Shown here piece by piece: positions 1 through 7,570 of a stretch of 64,000 nucleotides of DNA. Below the pieces are notes generated by a model. The model did not search any database and was not told the DNA's origin. It saw only the letters and a list, made by a program, of their open reading frames with translations. The stretch is from an uncultured Anaerofilum sp. (GTDB lineage Bacteria > Bacillota > Clostridia > Oscillospirales > Ruminococcaceae), in assembly GCA_944385935.1 (NCBI GenBank), contig CALWZC010000006.1:81769-145768 (forward strand), given 5' to 3'. The position numbers were made by a program, and so were the translations under genes. The number at the start of each line of letters is the position of its first letter. Position 1 is the first letter of the stretch.

Positions 1-950
1 TTTGTAATGTCCAGCATATTTTGGGTAAGGCGTGCCAAACGGCCAACCTCTTGGGACACCAAAGAAAGGTAGTGCTGCTGCATATCTGTGGGAATGGTGC
101 CGTCTAGCATACCATCAATAAAGCCTTTAATGGTGGTCATAGGGGTACGCAGTTCGTGGGCGATGTTGCCCATAAAGCTGGCACGAGAGGAGTCAATTCG
201 CTCTAAACTGCTTGCCATGTTATTAAAGGTTTGGGCAAGCTGTGCTACCTCGTCATCTCCCTCCAAAGGAACCCGCACCGAAAAATCTCCTGCGCCAAAC
301 TTACGGGCGGCCGAAGCAATCCGGCGCAAAGGGGTAGTTAGCCGGGAGGTAAGCAAGATGGACAGAACACTGGCCACCAAAAGCATCAATCCCGCAGACA
401 ATACAAAAGAGGAAAACATATCACTGACAAAAACACCCATGCCTGCGGCATCGGCAGACGCAAAAATATAGCCAATAATCTCTTTGTCTGGGGAATAAAG
501 TGGCCTTGCACTGGTATAAAAACGATGGGGGGTAAGACCACCCAAATCGCCGGTTTCAAAGTAGCTGCCTTGGGTGTCTAGCTGTTGTAGAATTTTTTCG
601 GGAATGGTTCCATGATGTTGGCAGAGTTCTCCCTCACTGCACAACACAATTTTTCCCGAAGCATTTGCAGCAAACACCAGATTGCCGGAGCTTTGCCCAA
701 TAAGGGAAATGCTGGATTGAATGCTTTTTAAAGCATCGGAATCTTGCCATATGTGAATATTGGTTTGACCGGCAGCATAGGTACGAGCAGATGCAATGGT
801 AACAATATCACTAAGGGTTTTTTCTTTGTCGGTTTTGAAGTATTCCATGGAAAGATACATCTGCAAAAAGCCCATGGCCAAAATACTTGCTACCAGCACC
901 ACAGCGGTGATGCTAAAATATGCCGAACTGATGCTTTTTCGTACAGACAA
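1..950 (-). CDS. Sensor histidine kinase, N-terminal part (cut by window edge)
   Basis: Membrane sensor kinase that would phosphorylate the response regulator encoded just upstream. I translated it from a TTG at 948-950, preceded by AAAGGAG inside the end of the regulator gene; no better ATG lies upstream. The visible 316 residues show a TM helix at about 10-30, an extracytoplasmic domain at about 35-175, a second TM at about 180-203, a HAMP-like segment at about 204-255, and a HisKA region with H-box HELRTP (His265). The ATP-binding domain lies beyond the left edge. The gene starts 6 bases after the regulator stop, so the two are surely co-transcribed. The signal sensed cannot be told from sequence. 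The TTG start is an inference from the ribosome binding site. Confidence 0.88.
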   Translation of the reverse strand, partial: MSVRKSISSAYFSITAVVLVASILAMGFLQMYLSMEYFKTDKEKTLSDIVTIASARTYAAGQTNIHIWQDSDALKSIQSSISLIGQSSGNLVFAANASGKIVLCSEGELCQHHGTIPEKILQQLDTQGSYFETGDLGGLTPHRFYTSARPLYSPDKEIIGYIFASADAAGMGVFVSDMFSSFVLSAGLMLLVASVLSILLTSRLTTPLRRIASAARKFGAGDFSVRVPLEGDDEVAQLAQTFNNMASSLERIDSSRASFMGNIAHELRTPMTTIKGFIDGMLDGTIPTDMQQHYLSLVSQEVGRLARLTQNMLDIT

Positions 951-956
951 AGGCGG

Positions 957-1646
957 TTACTCCTTTACTTCAAACTTGTAGCCTACGCCCCAAACGGTTT
1001 TTAGGCTCCAGTTTTCATGGGCAGCTTCCAGCTTTTCCCGCAGCCGCTTGATATGTACATCAATGGTGCGAGAATCGCCATAGTATTCAAAGCCCCATAC
1101 CTCGTCCAGTAACTGGTCACGGGTGAACACTCGGTTGGGGTGGGAGGCCAGATAATGAAGCAATTCCAATTCTTTGGGTGGGGCGTCCACCACTTGTCCA
1201 TTGACCTTTAGCTCATAGCGGGACAAATCTACCGACAAATTATTAAAGCTAATAACCTTGTCTTGTCCAGCATCGGGAGAGGAACAACGGCGAAGGACAG
1301 CTTTAATTCTTGCAACAACTTCTTTGCTATCAAAGGGCTTTACAACATAATCATCAGCCCCCAGTTCCAGACCAAGAACTTTGTCAAAGGTTTCTCCCTT
1401 AGCAGTGAGCATAATCACAGGGGTTTCTCCTGCGCTGCGGATACGTCGACAAACCTCCCAGCCGTCTACACGGGGCATCATTACATCCAGCAAGACCAAA
1501 GCAGGATTTTCCATTTTAAACAATTCTAAAGCGGTTTCCCCGTTATGTGCAATTAAAGTTTGGTAGCCTTCTTTATTTAGATATAACCGCAATAATTCGC
1601 AGATATTTGGGTCATCGTCCACAATGAGAATTTTTTCGTTTGGCAT
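957..1646 (-). CDS. OmpR/PhoB-family response regulator
   Basis: DNA-binding response regulator of 229 residues, partner of the kinase that follows it. The receiver domain (about 1-120) has the acidic pocket DDD at 10-12, the phospho-acceptor Asp54 in LLDVMMP, and the conserved Lys in VVKPF near residue 104. A winged-helix domain of the OmpR/PhoB type fills about 130-229, with the motif SRTIDVHIKRLREKL typical of the recognition helix. It resembles the WalR/PhoP/SrrA type, but I cannot assign a specific regulon. Start ATG at 1646. A perfect palindrome lies just upstream at 1700-1711. Confidence 0.95.
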   Translation of the reverse strand: MPNEKILIVDDDPNICELLRLYLNKEGYQTLIAHNGETALELFKMENPALVLLDVMMPRVDGWEVCRRIRSAGETPVIMLTAKGETFDKVLGLELGADDYVVKPFDSKEVVARIKAVLRRCSSPDAGQDKVISFNNLSVDLSRYELKVNGQVVDAPPKELELLHYLASHPNRVFTRDQLLDEVWGFEYYGDSRTIDVHIKRLREKLEAAHENWSLKTVWGVGYKFEVKE

Positions 1647-1691
1647 CTGTTTCCACTCCTATCTTGATAAAAAGGTATAACAGTTGCCCCC

Positions 1692-1711
1692 ATTATAGCC
1701 CATAATTATGG
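1692..1711 (-). promoter_or_regulatory. Candidate -10 box and palindromic operator for the two-component operon
   Basis: Reading leftward there is TATAAT (1692-1697), and immediately upstream of it the perfect 12-bp palindrome CCATAATTATGG (1700-1711). The palindrome falls where the promoter spacer would be, so a protein bound there would block RNA polymerase. No good -35 hexamer is visible at 17 bp. The operator role is inference. Confidence 0.4.
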
Positions 1712-1755
1712 ACAAAAAAAGAACAGGGGACAATTTTTGCTGCTTTGGTAAAATC

Positions 1756-2181
1756 TTACTTTTGAGGATTGTTTTTTCGGAAGGACAAAAAGTTTTCTAA
1801 AATAACAGTGGCAGATACAGAGTCCAGAATGTCCTTACGTTTTTTGCCAAAGGTGCCATTTTCGGACAAAATTCCAGCGGCAGTAATAGTGGTGCTGCGC
1901 TCGTCCCAAAGCTGAATGGGCAAATCACATTTTTGTTCCAGCAAAGCTGCCAGCTTGCGGCTTTTTTGGGCACGTGCTCCTTCGGTGCCATCCATATTGC
2001 GAGGCAAGCCCAATACCAGCATTTCTGCTTGATTTTGCTGGGCGGCGGTTACAATCTGGTCAGCTACCTTTACCATGCTTTTTTCGTTGATTTGTGGTAA
2101 AGGCCGTGCAAGAAATTCTGTTTTGTCGCAGATGGCGAGGCCGGTGCGGGCATCGCCATAATCAATGGCCATAATTTTCAT
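1756..2181 (-). CDS. ruvX: RuvX/YqgF-family Holliday junction resolvase-like protein
   Basis: Putative RNase H-fold nuclease of the YqgF/RuvX family, linked in other bacteria to Holliday junction resolution and, as YqgF, to 16S rRNA 5' end processing. It begins MKIMAIDYGDARTGLAI, the family's first motif with the first catalytic Asp. It also has LVLGLPRNMDGTEG and the C-terminal DERSTT motif plus a final Asp (ILDSVSA), giving 141 residues, the usual length. I chose the ATG at 2181 because AAAGGAAC precedes it; an in-frame upstream extension lacks a ribosome site. It lies 23 bases after the exonuclease gene on the same strand and probably shares its transcript. Confidence 0.93.
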   Translation of the reverse strand: MKIMAIDYGDARTGLAICDKTEFLARPLPQINEKSMVKVADQIVTAAQQNQAEMLVLGLPRNMDGTEGARAQKSRKLAALLEQKCDLPIQLWDERSTTITAAGILSENGTFGKKRKDILDSVSATVILENFLSFRKNNPQK

Positions 2182-2204
2182 AATAGTGTTCCTTTCGTAG
2201 TAAA

Positions 2205-3074
2205 TCAGTTGTTTTGTGTTTTGTTGGTGGATTCTTCTGTGCAATACAATGCAGCCCTTGCCCGTAGGGTATTGTGGGGGCGAGGTTGCACTCGTAGCCG
2301 AATTTCAAAGGTGCCATGGTTTGGACAGAATGCATGGGCAGTGCGCTTTGCGCCTTTGCCTTTTTGCCATGGTTCCGCCTTCATGGGGGTGCCACATTTA
2401 GGACAACAAAAGTCACGAAGGCTATCATCTTGGTGGATGTCCTCAATGCAGGTGTACCCCTCAATCACCTTTGTGGCAATGGCTCTGCCCTTAGCCGCCT
2501 CCTTGCGGTAGGCATCATAGGACTGCAAGCCCTGCTGCATATCCAGTTGTTGGCAGAGCAACGCCGTATACATGGCATCATGCAAGGCATCATGAGCGGT
2601 CAGTTCTGGTTCCATTCCCAGCTGTGCCATGGCTTTAAAAAGTGCTGTTTGTTGGTATTTTCCAAACTGTTGCAAACTATAAATGACCTGCAAGTCATAG
2701 GAATCTGGCAGCCAATCGGAATTTATTTGATAAACTGCCATGTTTTTTCGTAACACAGGAACATCTTCATGGCTCCATGTAATCAGGAAAAAATTTTCCC
2801 CACACCATTGATGCAGTTGCTCCGCAGCAGTGGGAAATTCCATCCCTTGTTCCAGTTGTTGCGAACAAATGCCTGTAAGCTGTTGGACTTCTCGCTTTAT
2901 TTCAGGATAAAAACGAGGGCGAATATCTGCTTTAAATTGGTCTATCACTTCAAAATGTTCATTCATTTTAACTGCACCGATTTGAATAATTTCGGTGGTA
3001 AGCTGGTGCAGAACTTCACAGCCGGGGGCAGGCTGATTCCATTCCAAATCCAATGTAATATAGGTCAATGCCAT
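2205..3074 (-). CDS. DEDDh 3'-5' exonuclease with C-terminal zinc-binding motif
   Basis: Exonuclease of the DnaQ/KapD type, 289 residues. The catalytic acids are visible: Asp9 and Glu11 in LDLEWNQ (motif I), Asp104 in SHED (motif II), and His161/Asp166 in HDALHDA (motif III, DEDDh type). After the nuclease domain (about 1-185) comes an extension with Cys224, Cys227, Cys250 and His253 (CPKC...CPNH), which looks like a small zinc ribbon, then a basic tail. Domain content is seen; the substrate is unknown. The extension suggests nucleic-acid binding. It is the first gene of a two-gene unit with ruvX. Confidence 0.88.
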   Translation of the reverse strand: MALTYITLDLEWNQPAPGCEVLHQLTTEIIQIGAVKMNEHFEVIDQFKADIRPRFYPEIKREVQQLTGICSQQLEQGMEFPTAAEQLHQWCGENFFLITWSHEDVPVLRKNMAVYQINSDWLPDSYDLQVIYSLQQFGKYQQTALFKAMAQLGMEPELTAHDALHDAMYTALLCQQLDMQQGLQSYDAYRKEAAKGRAIATKVIEGYTCIEDIHQDDSLRDFCCPKCGTPMKAEPWQKGKGAKRTAHAFCPNHGTFEIRLRVQPRPHNTLRARAALYCTEESTNKTQNN

Positions 3075-3234
3075 CCCTCTTTTCTTTGGGGTATCTCAAG
3101 GCAGTAGCTACTGCCAATGGGTTTCCCATCCGATTATACAAGATTTTGGGCTGGATTGCGATGGTTCTTTCTGATTTTGTGGGAAAAGTTTACCTTTTGA
3201 TGAAATGAGTGGCTAGTATTTTGCATTTTTTTCG

Positions 3235-3243
3235 TGGTATAAT
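3235..3243 (+). promoter_or_regulatory. Extended -10 promoter upstream of the DUF2264 gene
   Basis: TGGTATAAT fits the TGnTATAAT extended -10 pattern and lies about 45 bases before AGGAGG and the ATG at 3297. No clear -35 is visible, as is usual for extended -10 promoters. Confidence 0.6.
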
Positions 3244-3296
3244 GGGAGCAGAATTGCCCCGGAAATTTTTATAAAAATTTATAGGAGGAATGTTGT

Positions 3297-4451
3297 ATGT
3301 GTCATGAAGATGTGCGGGAATACTGGGTACATACCCTGACCCAAATTGCCCAGCCAGTTTTGGAAAATTTTGCAAAAGAAACTTTTTGTAAAACCATGCC
3401 CCAAAAAGGCAAGGAGCTATGGAGATGCAAGGAATTTGCCCCTTTGGAAGCATTAAGCAGAACCATTGTGGGATTGGCTCCTTGGTTGGCTGCCCCAGAT
3501 ACTTGTGAAAAGGAAGCACAACTTCAAGAGCAATATGCAGACTTATGTCGCAAAGCCATTTTAAATGCTACAAATCCCAACAGCCCCGATTATGTAAACT
3601 TTAGTCGGGATTTTCAACCCATTGTAGACACTGCTTTTTTGTGTCATGGAATTTTGCGAGCACCAAAGCAACTATGGGAGCCTTTTACCCCTGAGCAAAA
3701 AAAGCAGGTAATGGATGCCTTGCGCCTTACTCGCAGCCGTAAACCTGTATTTAGCAACTGGCTTCTGTTTTCTGCCATGACCGAAACATTTTTGCGCTAT
3801 GCAGAACAGCCCGACTGGGACCCCATGCGTGTGGACTATGCCATCAAACAGCATTTCCAGTGGTATCTGGGGGATGGTGTTTTCAGTGATGGCCCCGACT
3901 TCCACTGGGATTATTACAACAGCTTTGTAATTCAGCCCATGCTTTGGGATATTTTGCGCCTTGCTGGCGATGAATACCCTGACTGGAATAAACACAAAGA
4001 GCCTATGAAAAAAATTATTTCTCGCTATGCAGGTGTTCTGGAACGGATGATTGCACCAGATGGCAGTTTTCCTGTGATTGGGCGGTCATTGCCCTACCGT
4101 TTTGGGGCATTTCAAGCACTGGCACAAGCTGCCTTGGATGAAAATTTGCCCGAGGGGGTTTGCCCTGCGCAGGTGCGCTGTGCCCTTACCGCAGTAATGA
4201 AAAAGGTTATGTCCGCACCAGATACCTTTGACCAAGATGGTTGGTTAAACATTGGTTTGTACGGCAACCAGCCGGATATTGCAGAGATTTACATCACAAC
4301 AGGAAGTTCCTACCTGTGCACAGCGGCATTCCTTCCCTTGGGGCTTTCTCCTAAAGCGGCATTTTGGGCCGACCCAGATGCCCCATGGACATCTGTGCAG
4401 GTATGGCAGCAAGGAAAAAATCTTGCAGCAGACCACGCACTGGAATTGTAA
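3297..4451 (+). CDS. DUF2264 domain protein
   Basis: 384-residue protein matching the DUF2264 family, whose members are predicted alpha/alpha-toroid proteins often found near carbohydrate-degradation genes. The N-terminus (YWVHTLTQIAQPVLENFA) and the central segment HWDYYNSFVIQPMLWDI with FPVIGRSLPYRFGAFQAL are the family's recognisable parts. There is no signal peptide, so it is cytosolic. AGGAGG sits 8 bases before the ATG. No sugar-related gene is adjacent; the next genes are a Nudix hydrolase and a DUF523 protein. The molecular function is not established, so I give none. Confidence 0.85.
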   Translation: MCHEDVREYWVHTLTQIAQPVLENFAKETFCKTMPQKGKELWRCKEFAPLEALSRTIVGLAPWLAAPDTCEKEAQLQEQYADLCRKAILNATNPNSPDYVNFSRDFQPIVDTAFLCHGILRAPKQLWEPFTPEQKKQVMDALRLTRSRKPVFSNWLLFSAMTETFLRYAEQPDWDPMRVDYAIKQHFQWYLGDGVFSDGPDFHWDYYNSFVIQPMLWDILRLAGDEYPDWNKHKEPMKKIISRYAGVLERMIAPDGSFPVIGRSLPYRFGAFQALAQAALDENLPEGVCPAQVRCALTAVMKKVMSAPDTFDQDGWLNIGLYGNQPDIAEIYITTGSSYLCTAAFLPLGLSPKAAFWADPDAPWTSVQVWQQGKNLAADHALEL

Positions 4452-4513
4452 TAGAGTAGCGGGAGGCTGGATGCTCCAGTATCCCGCTTTTCTTTTGGAA
4501 AAGGAGGGATAAA

Positions 4514-5005
4514 ATGAAAAACACCACCTTGTGTTATTTGGAAAAGGATGATTGCTATTTAATGCTTCATCGGATAAAAAAGCAACAGGACGAAAACCAA
4601 GGGAAATGGATTGGTATAGGAGGCAAATTTGAGGAAGGGGAAAGCCCCATTGATTGCCTTGTACGAGAGGTGCAAGAAGAAACGGGATTGCATTTGACAG
4701 GCTACCAGTTTCGGGGAATTGTAACCTTTGTATCAGATGAATGGGGAACCGAACAAATGCACCTGTTCACAGGCCATGAATTTGAGGGAGAGCTATTGCA
4801 AGATTGTCCAGAAGGAAGGTTGCAATGGGTGAACAAAAACAAGTTGAAAGACCTTCCTATGTGGGAGGGTGACCGAATATTTTTTGATTTGCTCCAGTCA
4901 CAACAGCCATTTTTTGTGCTAAAGCTGTGTTATCAAGGAGAAGAACTGGTACAAGCCTTCCTTGATGGAAAAGAATTGCCATTAAAACAGGAGGAAACCA
5001 GATGA
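4514..5005 (+). CDS. Nudix hydrolase (8-oxo-dGTPase-like)
   Basis: Nudix family pyrophosphatase of 163 residues. The Nudix box spans residues 37-59 (GKFEEGE...REVQEETGL) with all metal-binding glutamates present. The start MKNTTLCYLEKDDCYLMLHR and the C-terminal segment resemble the MutT/8-oxo-dGTP diphosphatase group of Firmicutes; the exact nucleotide substrate cannot be read from sequence. AAGGAGGG precedes the ATG. Its stop overlaps the start of the DUF523 gene (ATGA), indicating translational coupling. Confidence 0.92.
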   Translation: MKNTTLCYLEKDDCYLMLHRIKKQQDENQGKWIGIGGKFEEGESPIDCLVREVQEETGLHLTGYQFRGIVTFVSDEWGTEQMHLFTGHEFEGELLQDCPEGRLQWVNKNKLKDLPMWEGDRIFFDLLQSQQPFFVLKLCYQGEELVQAFLDGKELPLKQEETR

Positions 5006-5448
5006 AAACAGTTCTTGTTAGTGCTTGTTTGCTGGGGGTTGCCTGCCGTTATGATGGAAAATCTGTTCCCTGTAAAGAGTTGTTGGAACAACTGGGCAGT
5101 TTTTCTGTGGTTCCCGTATGCCCAGAAATTCTAGGTGGTTTGCCTACCCCTCGGATTCCCTGCGAAAGAAAAGGTACAAAGGTAATTTCTGCCCAAGGGG
5201 TAGACACCACACCACAGTATGAAAAAGGAGCACAAGAAACCCTTCGATTGGCAAAACTTACCCGTTGCCAAGCTGCTTTGTTGAAGGAGCGAAGCCCCAG
5301 TTGTGGCTGTGGGCAAATTTATGATGGTAGCTTTACAAAAAAACTAGTGCAAGGGGATGGTGTGACTGCTGCCTTGTTAAAGCAACAGGGAATTGCTGTG
5401 TTTGGAGAAAGCCGCTTTGAAGAATTTTTGCAATGGATACAAAACTAA
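5002..5448 (+). CDS. DUF523 family protein
   Basis: 148-residue protein of the DUF523 family, recognised by its start (VLVSACLLGVACRYDG), by VPVCPEILGGLPTPR, and by LKERSPSCGCGQIYDG. The conserved cysteines in SACLLG, VCPE and SCGCG suggest metal or cofactor binding. The family also occurs as a domain of larger proteins, and I can add no known reaction. It overlaps the Nudix gene by 4 bases and is followed after 10 bases by a membrane-protein gene, so the three form an operon. Confidence 0.9.
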   Translation: MKTVLVSACLLGVACRYDGKSVPCKELLEQLGSFSVVPVCPEILGGLPTPRIPCERKGTKVISAQGVDTTPQYEKGAQETLRLAKLTRCQAALLKERSPSCGCGQIYDGSFTKKLVQGDGVTAALLKQQGIAVFGESRFEEFLQWIQN

Positions 5449-5458
5449 GGAGACGAGG

Positions 5459-7531
5459 ATGAAGAATACACACCCCTATTTTCGCCCCAAAGAATGGTGG
5501 CTTTGGGTAGTGGGAACCGTAACATTTGCGATGTATAGCATAATCTGTCTACTTTCGGGGGCAAGCCTTTGGGGAATGATAGGATTTTTTGTTGCAGTGC
5601 CTTTTTATTTGGTGGTGCCAGGAATGGCATTGCAACAATGGACTGGCCCCAAACAAAGGGGAGTTGCTCCCATGCTTTGGATGTTGTATGGATGTAGCTT
5701 TTTTGTTGCTTTGGTATGCTTTTGTGTACGGTTGCAATTGGTATGGATATTGCAATTACTTCCACCAGTGGTTTCAGCAATATTTTTATGGCTGAATCGA
5801 AATAAGATTCCCAAAGCGGCAGTGCAAATAGTTAGAAAAAAAGCCGCAGCAAGGATGGTTGCTTTATGGGGATGTTTGTGCCTATTGTTTGCCTTATTCC
5901 ATAGTGCACAAAATCCACATCCTATAGTAGCGGAAAGTGTTAGTATAAATAGAGACCTTTTGTGGAACATTGGCAATGGCAATGCACTTATGCAGGCATT
6001 TCCTGCCCAAGATATTCGCTTTGTAGAAGTTCGTTTTTCCTACCATTATCTCACAGAGTTGGTAGCAGCAGGAATGTGCTTGGTAAGTGGGGCATCTAGC
6101 TACGACGTTTTTACCTTTTTTTCTGGGCCGGTATTTTTGGCAGGAGAGCTGGTGGCCTTGTATATGCTAGGCCGATGCTTTTATCAAGATAGCCGAAAAA
6201 AAGCCGCAGCCCTCATTGCGCTGGTGTTGGGATTTCAGTGTGCCTCCATGTGGGGCGTTTTTCAGGAAAAAAACAGCATTTTTGCAAATACACTGTTAAA
6301 ACATCTAATTACAAATATCAATTCTCAAGCCACTGCATTGATATTCCTTTGTATTTTTACAGTGTTGTTTGTTTTGCTAGCAAAAGAAAAATTTGCAGCC
6401 TCATGGCAACTATTTGGGGTCTGTTTGCTGAGTTTTGCTTTGCTCACATTGGCAAAAGGCCCTCAGGCGGCCATTGTGTTGTGTAGCTTGGCAGTGACTA
6501 TGGTGATAGTGCTTGTATTCCAAAAACCACGGTATCTTGCTGCTATAACTTTTTTGGTGGCAACTGTTGCCATTTTTCTAGTGCTTTATCGGTTTTTGTT
6601 TTCCTCCGGTGCCAACAGTAGCATGACTTTTTCTATTTTTTCTATGCAACAATCTTTGCCCTATATGGTGCTGAGCCCGTGGGCAGATTGGTTGTGTGCC
6701 CATCTACCCATTTCAGGCTATGTATGGTTGACCCTTATTGGAGTAATCAATGTGTTTTGTATGTTGCCCTTTCAGTTTGTGCTATGGCTGCGAGGATTGC
6801 CCACTACAATAAAAGGGTTGTTCCATTTGGAGCCAGGGCATATTTTGGCAAATGGCATTGTGGCAGGAGGATTTTTGGCATACCATCTTTTTTGGCACCC
6901 CAATTCTAGCCAAGCCTATTTTGCACTCTTGGGAATGCTGTTTCTTTCTGTGTTAGCAGTGGAACAATTGGACATACTGTGGTGTAAAACAGGGGTATTC
7001 CGTTGGGTGGCGGCAACCTGTGGTGTAGTTGGACTCTGCACAACCCTTTGTATGGTGATTTCCTATGGAGCAACAGGCATACAACAGCTTACAGTTTCTG
7101 TGGGTATAACACAAGCCCAACCCCAAGAGGGAAGTGTATTTACAGAGGATGAACAGGCAATGGAATGGCTGCGTCAAAACAGCGATTTTTCTATGGTATT
7201 TGCCACCAACCGCACCAGTGGTTTTCCCAGTGAGACCGATGGAATTTCTAATGTATATTCTGCTTTTTCTGGTAGGCAAGCATATATGGAGGGGTGGACA
7301 TATGCTGTATCTAACATGGGGGTTTCGCAAGAGGTGGTAGACCACAGGTTGCAAGTAAATGAAAAATTGTTTTCGCCAGATACCACAGTGAAAGAAATTG
7401 AAGAACTGTGTAGAACAGAGCAAATTCAATGGTTGGTATATGCCAAAGAGTATCCCGGTGAGGTGTCTGCTCAGTTGACACCCCAGTTTGAAAATGACCA
7501 TGTGGCTATCTACTATATAGGTGAGGAATAA
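5459..7531 (+). CDS. Large multi-pass membrane protein, possibly GT-C-like; function unknown
   Basis: 690 residues starting at the ATG at 5459 (AAGGAGACGAGG upstream); an in-frame start inside DUF523 is less likely. About a dozen strongly hydrophobic segments run from about 12 to 570, followed by a soluble C-terminal domain of about 110 residues (MEWLRQNSDF...VAIYYIGEE). A multi-helix body with a small C-terminal extracytoplasmic domain is the layout of GT-C glycosyltransferases and O-antigen-polymerase-like proteins. I see no clear catalytic Asp-Asp/Glu motif in the first loop, so that is only a suggestion. Last gene of the Nudix-DUF523 operon; a strong terminator follows. Confidence 0.75.
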   Translation: MKNTHPYFRPKEWWLWVVGTVTFAMYSIICLLSGASLWGMIGFFVAVPFYLVVPGMALQQWTGPKQRGVAPMLWMLYGCSFFVALVCFCVRLQLVWILQLLPPVVSAIFLWLNRNKIPKAAVQIVRKKAAARMVALWGCLCLLFALFHSAQNPHPIVAESVSINRDLLWNIGNGNALMQAFPAQDIRFVEVRFSYHYLTELVAAGMCLVSGASSYDVFTFFSGPVFLAGELVALYMLGRCFYQDSRKKAAALIALVLGFQCASMWGVFQEKNSIFANTLLKHLITNINSQATALIFLCIFTVLFVLLAKEKFAASWQLFGVCLLSFALLTLAKGPQAAIVLCSLAVTMVIVLVFQKPRYLAAITFLVATVAIFLVLYRFLFSSGANSSMTFSIFSMQQSLPYMVLSPWADWLCAHLPISGYVWLTLIGVINVFCMLPFQFVLWLRGLPTTIKGLFHLEPGHILANGIVAGGFLAYHLFWHPNSSQAYFALLGMLFLSVLAVEQLDILWCKTGVFRWVAATCGVVGLCTTLCMVISYGATGIQQLTVSVGITQAQPQEGSVFTEDEQAMEWLRQNSDFSMVFATNRTSGFPSETDGISNVYSAFSGRQAYMEGWTYAVSNMGVSQEVVDHRLQVNEKLFSPDTTVKEIEELCRTEQIQWLVYAKEYPGEVSAQLTPQFENDHVAIYYIGEE

Positions 7532-7534
7532 AAA

Positions 7535-7570
7535 GAAGGCACGTGCAAAAGCTGCATCGTGCCCTTTTGT
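7535..7570. terminator. Bidirectional rho-independent terminator
   Basis: GGCACG-TGCA / TGCA-T-CGTGCC stem with loop AAAGC, A-rich on the left and TTTTGTTT on the right. It serves both the membrane-protein gene on the plus strand and prfC on the minus strand. Confidence 0.85.

Noticed and set aside
3190..3519. Minus-strand frame overlapping the DUF2264 start
   Set aside because: It lies antisense to a well supported gene and has no ribosome site or recognisable domain.
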